Shown in pieces: positions 35,817-51,158 of a DNA stretch of 64,000 nucleotides. Under the pieces are notes generated by a model. It worked only from the letters and a program-made list of their open reading frames with translations, did not search any database and was not told the origin of the DNA. The position numbers and the translations under genes are program-made. Within the stretch, counting starts at the first letter, position 1, and every line of letters starts with the position of its first letter. The DNA is from Rosa chinensis (taxonomy: Eukaryota; Streptophyta; Magnoliopsida; Rosales; Rosaceae): NCBI RefSeq assembly GCF_002994745.2, contig NC_037090.1, forward strand, positions 14,496,001-14,560,000, in the 5' to 3' direction.

Positions 35817-36438
35817 AAGGATATGCAAAAAAAAATATTTTTAAGTTGAGTTTTTTATTTTTCACCATTAGATTTACATTATGTGGTGGTTAAGCATAAT
35901 TTTATTGGTCTAACCAGGTGGACACCACTGTGACAATCAATATGCCATAAATTGTCATCGTTGATAATTCCAAAGAGAAGATCGGAATGAGATCTAAGAG
36001 TAAGGGGTGATGCCCATTGGTGTTCAAGATAAAAACTTAGAAGAAGCTTTAGCTATTGTTGAAAAGAGAGGAAGATGTCGAGACTCGAGAGCATCCATGT
36101 TTGAATTTATTTTAGATAGAATGAAACATATTCAGTAAAAAATAACTTTCATCGCAAGCAATAAGGATTATATTGGTTGTCAAATGGGGGAAAAATGTTG
36201 CTCTTTGAGTTGAGGATGTTGAAGACTAAGCTAGGTATACGATCACCCGCAGAGTTAGAGCAAAGCTTGCGGCCAACCTTTTTCATTCCGGAGCCAAAAA
36301 ATTTAATAATAATAATAATAATTTCATATGTATATTTTTCATTCCAAAGGCGTAACACGAAACTTGCTTAATTTAAAGTTAATCAGTTTTTTTTCATTCT
36401 AAAGCCAAATGTATCTTCCTTTCAAAAAAAAAAAAAAA
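35817..36438. other. spacer between two LINE-like insertions
   Basis: AT-rich, with an AAT trinucleotide repeat (about 36303-36322) and A runs. No gene is recognised. Confidence 0.5.
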
Positions 36439-36454
36439 AACCAAATGTATCCTT

Positions 36455-37521
36455 TTTTTTTTTAGAACAGAAAATAACCATTAATCAATAAAGCTTACAA
36501 TGGGGGGGACATGAACCAATACCCCAAGAAACAGCAGTTACATAGACCATCAGGCCAAAGGGCCCAAACTCTAACTACCAGACGCTCATTTCCAAGGCTA
36601 CTTTGAACATATGAACCCAAAAATTCCAGTGAAACCTCATAATCAACGGCATAGAAGGCAGCGTCCTCTTCAACACAGTGTCCGAAGGTACTAGACCACA
36701 TGTAAATGATCGCTTACCAGCAAATTGACAACAAAAGTAAACCTGAGTTGAACAAAATCGTCCTCGTCCTCGGGATAGACACCATTTACATGGCATAACA
36801 CCTAGACCAAATCCTATCTCAACAGAGTAGGAGACCCACCCTAGCTCAGAAGAGTAGGGACTTATTAAACCTAAACAAGCCAAACAGAAAACCCTAATGA
36901 AAAAACAACTAAAACCAAAACAAATTAAAACCATGCGGCACCAACAAGGCCCAAAAACAGAGGCCCAGCCCAACCCCCACTTTCCCCAACAGTAATCCAA
37001 CAATGACGCAAACCGTTCCCGTCGCCGGCGAGCACCATCACCACCACCCTGCGGCCTCACCACATTCTGATACCGCCCTTCCACCTTGCCAAAAAGCAAG
37101 CAAAGTCTACACCCAGTTGACGACCGCATCCAGGTCCAAAACCATAACATAAACATATCCCAACAGGGATCCCATTTGCCACGATTTGACCGCATCCACC
37201 ATAACCCCAATCGCCTGGTCGATGACACCATAACCCACCGCCGGGAAGAAAGAATCTGCCACAGCCCCAGAACCGTCGTCGCTCCCGATCCGAGAGGGAC
37301 AGATCGAGATCGATCTGCCCAACCCGAGGTCAAGAACCCACCCTCCTCCCCTGGATCACGTCTCTGCCTTGAGGACTCGCCACTAACCATCAACGACATC
37401 CCCTCCTGGGCCGGAACGCAACGGCGGGATCGACGGTGGCGTTCGGCAAGGAGAGAACGAGCAGACTCTTGGTTTACGTTTTCTTCTCCGCGCGTGGGGC
37501 ACGTTCCCTTGGTCGCGTCTC
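36455..37521 (-). mobile_element. non-LTR (LINE-like, non-autonomous) insertion, copy 2
   Basis: It has a poly(T) start and a 16-bp duplication AACCAAATGTATCCTT (36439-36454 and 37522-37537). The tail half matches copy 1, sharing stretches around GGGCCCAA, GTGTCC and ACCAGACCAC-like positions. A 274-codon minus-strand frame (36575-37399) has a biased composition and no known domain; I do not treat it as a gene. Confidence 0.87.
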
Positions 37522-37537
37522 AACCAAATGTATCCTT

Positions 37538-38197
37538 CATAATGACAAATAAAGTAGATTTATCTATTAATAAGTGCACCGACTAACTATTACTCGTCAT
37601 AATTATATTTAGAATTTACAGCTATTCTAAAACAATTTTTCTAACTCTGCCCTACATGCATCATAAAAGAAGAAAGCTAAGTTGATTTCAAGTTCGATTT
37701 GATATACATTAATCTTCTTTGATACAAAGCTTTCTAGAAGTCACTGAAAAATGATCCCTTTCTAAATCCAAATTCACACTTCTATTGTTTATTCTAAAAG
37801 AGTCTAGTCTCTATCCCCAAAACGCAGAAGCTTATTCTCAAAACGACTGTACCAACAACCACTCCTTGACCAGCAACAGAACCCGCCAGCCAGCCACCAG
37901 TCAAACCCCCATACCACTCTCTTTACGACACGTGTCCATACCCTTCAAATGCCCAGTTACCTCTTATGATCACACCACAACCGCGCGTACATCTCTCCCA
38001 CGTCGCACGATCCTAGCCGTCCATCTCTTAGGACTAGTTTAGCGCCAACTAGAACCTCCTCCCCGAAGTTCTTCCTATATATTCATTTGCTTTCTGTCTC
38101 TGCTCTACTCAGTCCCCGAGCACCAGTGAGCAACCAGTGTCATTCCGAGTATTCAGACTCTATATTAATTTTCAGATAAACGGTTTGTTCTTTTTTC
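37538..38197 (+). promoter_or_regulatory. upstream region of ascorbate peroxidase gene
   Basis: A TATA-like CTATATATTC at 38075-38084 lies about 115 bases before the ATG, which suggests a leader of roughly 80-90 bases. The remainder is non-coding with no clear element. Confidence 0.6.
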
Positions 38198-40432
<2,235 letters not shown>

Positions 40433-41145
40433 AGGAATTGTAAACAAGCTAGGTGGTGCCTTGTATGAATTCTCCTATACTAATAGACTGAATTTTTGCT
40501 TGTAATACTTTGTGCTGTATATTTGGTTTTCTGGCAATGTCCATAGAAGGCAAGCTATAATAACATGGCAGCTGCACTGCTAAACTAGTTGGGTAGTTGG
40601 GCAAACTAGTGTTTATAATCATGGGGAGAAATGACCCTATATATCTTGTGTTTGAAAATTGGAGTGGAAGTTATGTTTTTGTCTTTTATCAAAATAAGAT
40701 TGTATTCGATCCCAAACCTAGCATCTAAATTCTAAAGCTATATTTTTTGATGCTGTCAATTGCCCAAAAGATTTATTTATTTAATTAGTTTTTTCTTATT
40801 AAAAAAAATCCATCAGAGTAATGTTAATAATTAACTTCTATATGGTTCGTTCGAATTTTGTGGTTCAATGTGGCTAAATTAGAGGCCACATATTTTGATT
40901 GCAAAAGAAAGTCTCATCAAGGGAACCTCTTTGCATAATGGAATGAAAGGATATACTGATAGAAATCAACTTGTTGCACGTAATTATGATGTGACCCAAC
41001 TAATGATTAATCGCTTGATGAATCTGGCCAAGAGGTTCAGCAATTTAGCCAAGTGTTTGGTGGAGGAATCTGAAAAGGAAGAAGGCTAGCTTCAACCATA
41101 TAAATCGTTATTTTCTGATATTTAGAAAATGAGGCACTACTTCTC
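40433..41145. other. downstream region of APX
   Basis: It contains the APX 3' untranslated region. A 64-codon open stretch (40895-41089) has a charged tail and an NLAKRFSNLAK-like helix. It may be the debris of a transposase or FAR1-like gene, but I cannot identify it. Confidence 0.4.
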
Positions 41146-41148
41146 TTA

Positions 41149-41750
41149 GAGCATCTCCAACAGTAGAATTTATTTTTTAGTTAAATTTAGCTAAACTTGT
41201 GAATTATAGCTATTGATTTAACAATGTTGTTCCATCAATGATAGCTATTTGTAAGTGATATATTATGTTTCATCGAATTGTAAACTGACATGTGGACAAA
41301 AGATGAGAGAGAAATATAACTTTTGCTTTAGCTATGTAGGATTCTCTAGCTAAATATAGCTAGCCAATTTAGCTAAAGTTAAATATAGCTAAGCTATAGC
41401 TAGTCTGTTGGAGCTGAATTTTACTTCAAAAATAGTTAAATATAACAAAAAATTAAATTTAGCTACTCTGTTAGAGCATCTCCAACAGTGATAGCTATCT
41501 TGATAGCTAAAAGTAGCTAAAATTGGAATATAGCTAGTTGAATATTGAGTTATGCTCCAGCAAATACCTAAAACTCAAGTTAAATTTAATTTTAGTTAAA
41601 TTCTCTCTCCTATCTAACTAAATATAGCTAGGTCTTTTAGCTAAAGCTAAATTTAGCTTTTGTTTAGCTAGTCTGTTGGAGATCAAACTTAGCCTAAAAC
41701 TAGTTAAATTTCAATTTTTTTTTGAAATAAGTATCCTGTTGGAGATGCTC
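41149..41750. mobile_element. MITE-like unit, two tandem or nested copies
   Basis: The ends are GAGCATCTCCAACAG (41149) and its complement CTGTTGGAGATGCTC (41736-41750), bordered by TTA on both sides. A second GAGCATCTCCAACAG starts internally at 41474, also after TTA. The interior is full of TAGCTA-type repeats. A TTA duplication with this terminus fits a Tourist/Harbinger-type miniature element. The internal terminus suggests two copies, 41149-41470 and 41474-41750. Confidence 0.8.
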
Positions 41751-41753
41751 TTA

Positions 41754-44700
41754 GTTTAGGAGCTTATTCAAGATTTTAAGAGAAATACCATTCAATTATT
41801 TTTAAATACTTATCAAGATTAACCGGCAAATATTAAATGCTTAAAGAACAGTCGATCATTTTACTAATGTGTTAAGTCGTTCACTTGTTAATATTTTAAA
41901 AACATATTTATCCAAAGACATATGTCATCAACAAGCTATTGGTTTGTCATAAAAAAAAATTAAAAAAAAAAAGTTATTAGTTGATGGTAGTTTTCGTATC
42001 CTGTTGAATAGAAATTTCAAATTCAGTTCACTTAAGGGAAAAGAAAGACATGCAAATGTCTAATAGTGTAATGCATAACATGTGTATTAGGTAGAGGAAA
42101 TACCTTCTTTAATCTGTTCTGAATTATGTGAGTATGTTATATAGAGGGGACTAGCTCAAGTGGGTTGTATTGTATGGTCTTATACCATTTTTTTCCTTCT
42201 TGTGCAAGAGTATCCTATACTTCGATATTAAGAAATGTCTGATTATCTATACTATATCTTAACCAACTCCATGCATGAGTGTTTGGAGGGTTTGATTCCA
42301 CTCCAAAGTGGAAGAAGTAAAGGCAAGCATGGAGGCATTAAAAACAACTATCTTTTTGTAAAGTTTGGACAAAGCTCCACTTATGTACAACTTTGATAAA
42401 GGCAAAAGAAAAGGAGAATGGAGCTACATTCTATTGAAGGACTATTATTGCTGCTGTAAATGAGATTAATTATAGATAAAATGGTATTATGCATATACGG
42501 ATACAATATTACATTAATAAGAAATTCTTGCACAACAATCATAAACAACTAGTCAACAACATTTTCACAAAGAAGTGGGTCCACTGCCATGCGAGTCCGT
42601 TGTATTACCATATAAGTCCCTGCCATATTTAATAATTTTTATTATGTTAATTTCATGTTAAACAAGTACAAAAACTAGGCTAGACCTCTGATGATATAGG
42701 GTCAGCGATTTAGTCAAGCCGTTGTCCAAGCACAAACCACAAGGAGTTGAACGTTTTACTTGGTACAATCTTGGAGCCACTAATGACAAGTGGAAATGTT
42801 TTGCGTGAACATTAATTAACACCATTTGTTTATAGGTTTCAAATTGTTTAGTTCTGTTTGGTTTCATTCATTAAGTTTTGTATTCTTGTAGTTTTTTTTC
42901 TTTTTGAATCAATCTGTATTCTTGTAGTTAGGTTCTTGATCAAGCTTACATGGAATGGTAGGTATTATATCGATTATTTATTTTTGATAGGAAGATACAA
43001 AAGCCTATAATGGTTGTTTTGGTATCTAGTGACTTCTAAAGTTCTAGTAGGACTCAATAATTTGATTACAAAGTTGATAATGTTATTCTACTTAGTTTAA
43101 GATTATCATGTGTCTTTTGATATGAGAGGTCATATCTTTTAATCCAATACAAACAAACAAATAAGAATCTATATCTCGACGAACTTGAACTGAAAATATG
43201 TTGAGATTGAGAAGAGAATGGTTGTTATCAGATCATCATCGACTGAATTCTAAATTCATAAAGTTGGTTTTTAAATGTTATTTACATTTATAAATACTAA
43301 TTAATAAGATTTTGAATTGAGTTAGAATTCGTCCATATCAGAAATTTAATTTTCTTCTAATTGTACGATAGATGTAAATCATGTAATGATCAATCTTAAT
43401 TATGATGCAATGTTCTAAGATCTCGTTTGGGATTGCTTTGCTTTTATAAAAATCAGCTTTTGTTCAAAATTTTAGGTTTTAAAAGTCACAGCAATACCAA
43501 AGTAGTCCTAATTGTTCTAAATTCTTTCTCTTTTTATATTTTTTTAACACTGAGTCAAGCTCTTCTCTAGCATGTATTGCATAGAATGAGCCAAATTTAT
43601 TTTCTTTCACATTTAAAACCTACTTTATTTAGATTGGAACAATTGTACAGTTTTCTGAAATCGTGAGCTATGCCTCATGAATTTGGCATGGTAGTCTTCT
43701 GCAAATTAAATTAAATATGACTTCAGAGTGGACATGCAAGGGAGAAAATACAAGCATATTCATTTAAACATCTGCCTATATTTTCCATATATAATGCAGC
43801 GCAATAGAATCACCAGCGAAACCGCTCATGTACTAGATCAGCAATTAAGGATTTCACTTAAAAAAAAGAGGTCAATGTATAAGTTAGTTGGTAATTATTC
43901 AAGTCGGTCTTTTATGGTATGTTGAGATTTATCATGAAAAGTGATGCAAATTTAAATGAATGTGATGTGATTACGAGAGTTCTTGAGGGACTAAGGGAGT
44001 CGGAGAAGCGGGAGGTAGAGTGGAGGACTCGCGGCGGCAGGAGTGGTAATAGAGTTGTCTGAGACTCTCTGAGGACGAGAACTTGAGGAGACTACTAAAT
44101 AAAGACTTGTATAAATTTTGTTTATTTGGGCTGATATACCTATACCTAACAAGTTTTTGGTCAATTTTTCCTTGAGCTGTAGCTCAAGCAACCATTCAAA
44201 TGATTACTCTTCTACATCTAATTGCATGAAAATCAAACAGATCATTATAAAAAACATTTATATTTGGATGAGTAAATCATTCTAAAATCTCCATAACAAA
44301 TCTATATGACACATAACATGACGTTTACGTTCTCCAGAGATCTCACGTCACAATGTTTGAAATGAAAGCTAAGAAAACCAAACCCCTTGACGAGCCGAGA
44401 GTTCTTCCTAACGCAAAAAAAAAAAAAAACTAAAAAAATATCCCTCAAAACGAACGAACAAGAAAAGAAAAGAAAAAGGCCGCGATGTGAATTTGACAGT
44501 GGGCGCAAAAACAAATGGCGGGACCCGCAACCCTACGACTCGAAGTTCTGTGATGTCGGAATCTCAAATGGCCTCATCCCTCACGTTGGACTCTGACGAC
44601 GCTTCTCTTTTTCTCTTCTCTCGTGGGCCCCCACGTGCACCACCACCAGTTGCAGAAATACGTTGGACTTCTGTTCTTCTCCACTCCGTAGACTCCTTCT

Positions 44701-44948
44701 CCCTCCAAATCACGCACTCATTCACTCTCTCTCCTCTGTTTTTTTTTTTTTTTTAATTTTCTTTTGTGGGTTTGTTTGTTGTTTTCACTTTGGATTTTGC
44801 ATTTACTTTTCCTCTCAGTGCCTTTGTGACTTTATCTCCCTGTACCTCTCACACACATTCATATATACACCCTGCTTCCTTTTTCACAGAGCCATTTTTT
44901 ATATGGTCTCAGTATCTCTCTCCCCCTCTTTTCAGTTTTCACACCACC
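41754..44948. other. intergenic region upstream of the receptor kinase
   Basis: AT-rich; no supported gene over about 3 kb. A TATA-like CATATATACAC at 44860-44870, followed by a CT-rich leader, fits a promoter for the gene starting at 44949. Confidence 0.5.
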
Positions 44949-47900
44949 ATGGAGAACACCCTTCTCCTTCTCTCTCTCCTCCTCCTCCTCCTCCTAGTTC
45001 CTTCCTCTGCTCAAATGCCAGGTACCCTTCTTTCTCTTTCTGCTTTGTTTCTTTATATATCTCTGCATAATCTTTGTTTTACAAGTCCTTTTCATCTTGA
45101 ATTCAATCCAAAGCCTTCACCTTTCAATTCCTTTTTTTTTTCATTTGCTTTGGTAAAGCTTGCATCTTTATCTGTCATAAAAAAAAAATTCTAATCAGAT
45201 ACATGTATTTTTTTGGGAAATTTTTGTTCTTGTATCTTTATGAAGTATAAATCAGTTCAAGCTTTAATGAATTTAGCATCTTTGCGGTTAGTTTCGTAGT
45301 TAAAGTTAATAACTTTGCATGCAGGAGTAGTCTGATTAGATAGGTGTGAATTTTGGTGAAACAGGGTTTGTTAGTTTGGATTGTGGAGGTGAAGAGTTTT
45401 TTACTGATGATCTTGGTCTGAATTGGAGTCCTGATGAACTTCGTTACGGCGAAACGAGTTTTATAGAGGTTTTGAATGAGACCAGGAAGCAATACACTTC
45501 GCTGAGGCACTTTCCTGCTGATTCCAGAAAATACTGTTACACGATGAATGTCACAAGTAGGACTAGGTACCTGTTGAGAGCGACGTTCTTGTATGGAAAC
45601 TTTGACAGCAACAATGTTTATCCTAAATTTGATATTTCTGTTGGGGCAACTCATTGGTCTACGATTGTGATTTCGGATGCGAATACTATAGAGATGATAG
45701 AGCTGATATTTCTGGCTACTAGTCCTACTGTCAGTGTGTGCTTGTCCAATGCTACAACTGGGCAGCCTTTTATATCGACCTTGGAGCTTCGACAGTTCAA
45801 TGGTTCGGTTTACTATACTGATTATGAACAACAGTTTTACCTCAGTGTCTCCGCTAGGATTAATTTTGGTGCAGATAGTGAAGATCCAGTTAGGTATGCT
45901 CTCAATATATTGGCTTCTCTTCAATGTTTTAAACTGCTGCAAATCAAACTGGACAATATGCCTTGAATTAGATAATTTGAAATTGGAAAACTATTTTGTT
46001 CTAGAAGATGCATATTTGTAATTTGAACCCTCTTTGTCTTTGGCAAGGATGTGTAATTTTGAAGGATATGCATTTCTCTTATATTCAGGTACCCTGATGA
46101 CCCTTTTGATAGAATTTGGTTATCAGACTCCATCAAGAAAGCGAATTACCTTGTTGACATTGCTGCTGGAACCAAGAAAGTCGCAACCAAATTGCCAATT
46201 GATGTTAATAGGGATGACCTGCCTCCTCAGAAAGTTATGCAGACGGCTGTAGTTGGTACAAATGGATCATTGACTTACCGGCTGAACCTGGATGGTTTTC
46301 CTGGTACTGGCTGGGCAGTCACCTACTTTGCAGAAATTGAAGATTTGGCTCCAGATGAGTCCAGAAAGTTTAGGCTAGTACTTCCAGGAAATCCTGAACT
46401 CAGCAAAGCTATTGTTAATATTGAGGAAAACGCCCAAGGAAAATATCGTCTCTATGAACCAGGATTTACAAACTTATCGCTTCCATTTGTATTATCTTTT
46501 AGATTTGGGAAAACATCTGATTCTACCAGGGGCCCTCTCTTGAATGCAATGGAGATAAATAAGTATCTGGAAAAAACTGATGGGTCTCAAGATGGTACGT
46601 TTATTATTGGTATCTAACGTGATTTGTTTCTAATTTGCACATTGTATGCTTTTGGTCATCATTTTCTCAGATGAATCATCTGAAGCTGTAAAGTAATATG
46701 TGAGATACTGGGTTTGTATGGCTTGCAGGAGCTGCTATTGCTAGTTTCATTGCACAATACTCATCTGCAGACTGGGCACAAGAAGGTGGTGATCCATGCC
46801 TTCCAGTTCCATGGTCTTGGGTTGAGTGTAATTCTGATGCACAACCAAGAATCGTTAAAATGTAAAGATTAATTTCTTCGTGTCTTAAGGTTTTTTTGTA
46901 TATTACTACTGCTTCTGCTTGGTAGTTATAGTCCACTGCATATTTTAGTAGAAGTTTCACTCATCTACTGACAACTGCTTTTGTTTACCTTGCCTTGCAG
47001 TAAATTATCCAGTATGAATTTAACAGGGAATATCCCTTCAGACTTGACAAAGTTGAGCGGTTTAGTTGAGTTGTAAGTTTCATATTGTACTCATTTTTTT
47101 TCTGGTGTCAACTGTTTGCAAGTTTAGGACTATAAAACTTGATGTTCCTGTTATGTTTTTCTCTTCTAATGACAGATGGCTTGATGGGAACTCACTGACT
47201 GGTCCAATACCCGATTTCAGTGGATGTGTGGACTTGAAGATCATGTAAGTAAAATGACTTCTTCTTTTAATGCTGTTTTTTTTTTCTTTTGTCCAGAGTT
47301 AACACTAATAAAAGAGCTTTTCACTATATAGTCACCTGGAGAATAACCAGTTGTCGGGTGGACTGCCATCCTCTTTGATGGACCTGCCAAGTTTGAAGGA
47401 ACTGTAAGTTTTCTGGAACTTGTAAATAATTTCCTTATTCTGTGAAGATGACAGGTGTGCATGTTGAAAGTCACATGGTCCGCCTTTTGTAAACTAAGTG
47501 GGTAGCATATAGCCCCGGACTTCCACATACTTATTTTCACAAATCAACATTGTATTACAGCTTAGAAGGCCTTCCATATAGCAGTGTGATGTAACCGTAT
47601 CTGGATATATGGTGCCGGTCCATTCACTAACAACTTAAGTTTTTGGGCTCTACTGGTTGTCTAACATGGTATTAGTAGTCGCAACCTCAAATCCTCAGTC
47701 TTGATTTGCAAGTTTCAAGGTAGAGCTGCATATATGAGTTTCTGTTTCGTCTGCATCTCCACATATAGGATGGCTTGTGAGAGTTTGATAGCTTGATATA
47801 TGTTGTCAGCCCTTCTCTAATAGCTTAAAACGAAGAGCACACTTTCTCTAATAGCTTAAAACGAAGAGCACACTTTCTCTAATAGCTTAAAACGAAGAGC

Positions 47901-50900
47901 ACACTTTCTCTAATAGCTTAAAACGAAGAGCACGCTACTAAGATATATCTTACCCGTTCTTTTTTCTTTTTTTGAGGGAAGATATGTCGTACCTTAAGTG
48001 CATGTCTATTTGGGAAAAAAAAATACACAGATGATTCTTACAATTCGGAGCTTGGAAAACAAGGACCCCCGTGAAATTTTTTTATGCCGCTCTTTTCTCT
48101 TAGTTTTGGTGTTCTGATGGATGAATCACACAATAATTCTGATGCTTGCAGGTATGTGCAAAATAATTTGCTATCTGGAACTATACCATCGGGACTTGAC
48201 GACAAAGTGGCTATGAAGTGAGTAGTGCATTTTGGTTTTTACGTATGAAGATGATATACACAAATTAAGAAAAGCCACTGTAGTAAACTTGCCTTGTTTA
48301 TGTTCCCTACAGTTATAACAAAATTAATAATGAGTGTCCTACACTGAGTGTACCTGATATTTTCTTTCTTAAATTGATATTTCAATGCTGGTTATTCTGT
48401 ACACATATACATCTACATTGTGGTTCAAAAAAATCTACTTTTCTCTCAAAATTGTCTGATCTCTCTGTAGTCTCGTCATCTGGGCCTTCTCTAGGTCTAC
48501 TCCAACATATAATCACCAATTTCTGCTTTGGCTTCTGACAGCTACACTGGAAACATTAATCTTCGAGAAGGGAGGAGAAATGGTAGCCGCAGAAATATTA
48601 TTATTGGTACAACAGTTGGGGCTGCTGTCTTAATTATAGCCACCATTGCATCCTGCATACTCTTGCGCAAAGGAAAAAAGAAATACCATGAGCAAGGTAT
48701 GAGTTTGAAACAATCTTAGGGATAAAATTGTTCTATTTCTTTTATTTTACAATGTGCATGAACATGATGACATTATCCTAACTTCTTGTAGACAAACTTA
48801 GTCACCCCTTACCCGTACAAAGGCTAGAGTCTAACAAGAATGATGCTCCCACTGAAGCTGCACACTGCTTCACTCACTCTGAAATTGAAGAGGCTACTAG
48901 AAAGTTTGAGAAGAAGATAGGTTCTGGAGGTTTTGGAGTTGTTTACTATGGTAAAACAAAAGATGGAAAGGAAATTGCAGTTAAAGTGCTAACCAGCAAT
49001 TCCTTTCAGGGAAAGCGAGAATTTTCAAATGAGGTCAGTTTTGTATTATTGAACCCCTTCTTACAATTTTGGATGTTGTTATTATCTTCCCCTGCCCTTC
49101 AGGTTGCTTTCCTTCTTTTCTGAAAATGCTTAACCCTGTATTTTTTTCTAGTACCCCTTTGCATCTTGAACTTTATGAAACTGTTGATGAATCCTCTTTT
49201 CCTTAAATTTACATTTATGTGAATTTGAAAACAAAAATGGTGGTGACTGATTGGAAGTCCCTACTAATTTATTCAAAAACAGAAGGAATGTAAATAATCC
49301 CAAACAGCTAGGGTTCTGAACCAAAGTGGACCAAGTGTTTCCGCTTAACATTTGTACAATTGTTTGCTTGATTTCCTTCGACGTATTTTCTCTAAATAAC
49401 CAAATCTTTTTTCTTTATACCTCTTTGAGCGAGTAAATGGAAAAAACAAGGATCTTTTAAATTTCGTTGTTCCAGAGATATCCTATCACTTTGAGCTCAC
49501 TTATTATTGTTGGGCTTTGGAGATAAAATCTTATGGACTGACATGTGCCTCCATATGATCTAGGTAACTCTTCTTTCAAGGATCCACCACAGAAATCTGG
49601 TCCAGTTTCTTGGGTATTGCCAAGAAGATGGTAGAAGTATGCTTGTTTATGAGTTCATGCACAATGGAACTCTCAAGGAGCATCTTTATGGTGAGCTACT
49701 AAGTTCATATGTATTTAGTGGAAATATAAAGTTTATGATGGCCAACCAGTTTTAATTTTTTAATTGTTTGTAGGCCCATTGACACATGAACAGAGAATCA
49801 ATTGGATCAAGCGTCTGGAGATTGCTGAAGATGCTGCAAAAGGTCTTACAAGCTGAACGATTTGAATTTACTATTTCTTCTTTTCATTTCACTGACAGAG
49901 AGCTGTGTCCCTTGGGATAGAGTATGAACTTGATTCGTGTACTTTCTCATGCTTGTTCAGGGATCGAATACCTTCATACAGGCTGCGTTCCAGCCATTAT
50001 TCATAGGGATTTGAAAAGCAGCAACATTCTAATTGACAAAAACATGAGGGCAAAGGTTTCAGATTTTGGTCTTTCCAAACTTGCAGTAGATGGAGCATCT
50101 CATGTTTCCAGCATAGTTCGGGGCACTGTTGGCTATCTGGATCCTGAGTAAGGCTTTATTTCCTTTTAACATTTCTGCTTTATTTTGTGACTTGAGATCA
50201 GTCAAACATCATATTGACATGAGTTGAATATGTTATTGCTGCTATGTCATGTGATCATTTAGCATATCCTTGCTTTGGTTGTTGCTCCTTTTGTTTAGCC
50301 ATTCGAGCTTAATGGTTATGATTATTCCAAAACCTTCGAGATAAACTCCAGCACAGGACCTGCTTAGAATTATTAACATGCAGAGGGTGCCTTATATATT
50401 TATATGAACACCTAGCAGTCAAGTCATACACATGCCACCACATACAGAAGCTTCAGTTCACATAGGATTTCATTCTTTCACTACCCATATTCGTGAGCAT
50501 AATAAGTAATTAATTTTCCTCCTCGTCGGTGTTCAGGTACTATATCTCCCAGCAGTTGACAGACAAGAGCGATGTTTACAGCTTCGGTGTCATTCTTCTT
50601 GAGCTGATATCCGGTCAAGAAGCGATATCTAATGAAAACTTTGGTGTTAATTGCCGTAATATAGTCCAATGGGTGAGTTTGGTTTTCTTTCCTTGAAAGT
50701 TTAGTGCATTTTAAACTTGTGATCAATTGCCATTCATTATACATTACCTTATTCACTTCCACCAAATTGGCTTGCATGAAGTTCCTATAAAGCACTTATT
50801 GTCAGTAATGGTTGTATCCTAGGCAAAGTTACACATCGAAAGTGGGGACATTCAGGGAATCATTGATCCCTCGCTGCATGATGAATATGACATCCAGTCA

Positions 50901-51158
50901 ATGTGGAAGATAGCGGAGAAAGCTTTGATGTGTGTTCAAGCACATGGATACATGAGGCCATCAATTTCAGAGGTTCTCAAGGAAATCCAAGATGCAATCT
51001 TAATGGAAAGGGGTGCAGCTGCAGCAAGAGACGGTAACTCAGACGATACATCGAAGAATTCAATTCATTCTTCGTTAAACTTGGGTTCCTTGGATCTTGG
51101 TGGAAATGATAATTACCTATCACTTGATGAGTCTATTGTGAGGCCAACTGCTCGATAG
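44949..51158 (+). CDS. malectin-like LRR receptor-like serine/threonine kinase (At1g67720 type)
   Basis: Fifteen exons join in phase to 2772 bases (923 residues): 44949-45021, 45365-45893, 46089-46594, 46729-46861, 47001-47072, 47176-47244, 47332-47403, 48152-48217, 48542-48696, 48792-49033, 49564-49690, 49774-49842, 49961-50147, 50537-50672 and 50823-51158. A leucine-rich signal peptide (1-22) is followed by a malectin-like domain (about 25-370), a WVECNS-containing linker and about four leucine-rich repeats, roughly one per exon (413-506). One membrane span (about 525-549) and a kinase follow. Kinase motifs are [11 protein letters not shown], the IAVKVL lysine, [12 protein letters not shown] (RD type), VSDFGLSK and [10 protein letters not shown], so it should be active. 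The family includes plasma-membrane receptors acting in defence and symbiosis; the ligand here is unknown. Size and layout match At1g67720. Confidence 0.95.
47812..47934. repeat. 31-bp minisatellite, four copies, in kinase intron 7
   Basis: Four near-identical 31-bp units, containing AATAGCTTAAAACGAAGAGC, start their AATAGCTT at 47819, 47850, 47881 and 47912. They lie between exons 7 and 8 of the receptor kinase. Confidence 0.95.

Noticed and set aside
36575..37399. 274-codon minus-strand frame in LINE-like copy 2
   Set aside because: It has a biased W/G/R/S composition, no recognisable motif and no matching frame in copy 1.
45238..45942. 234-codon minus-strand frame
   Set aside because: It is the antisense shadow of exon 2 of the receptor kinase, with no domain of its own.
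47812..47934. CRISPR-like array
   Set aside because: The units are contiguous with no unique spacers, and the genome is a plant's; it is a minisatellite.
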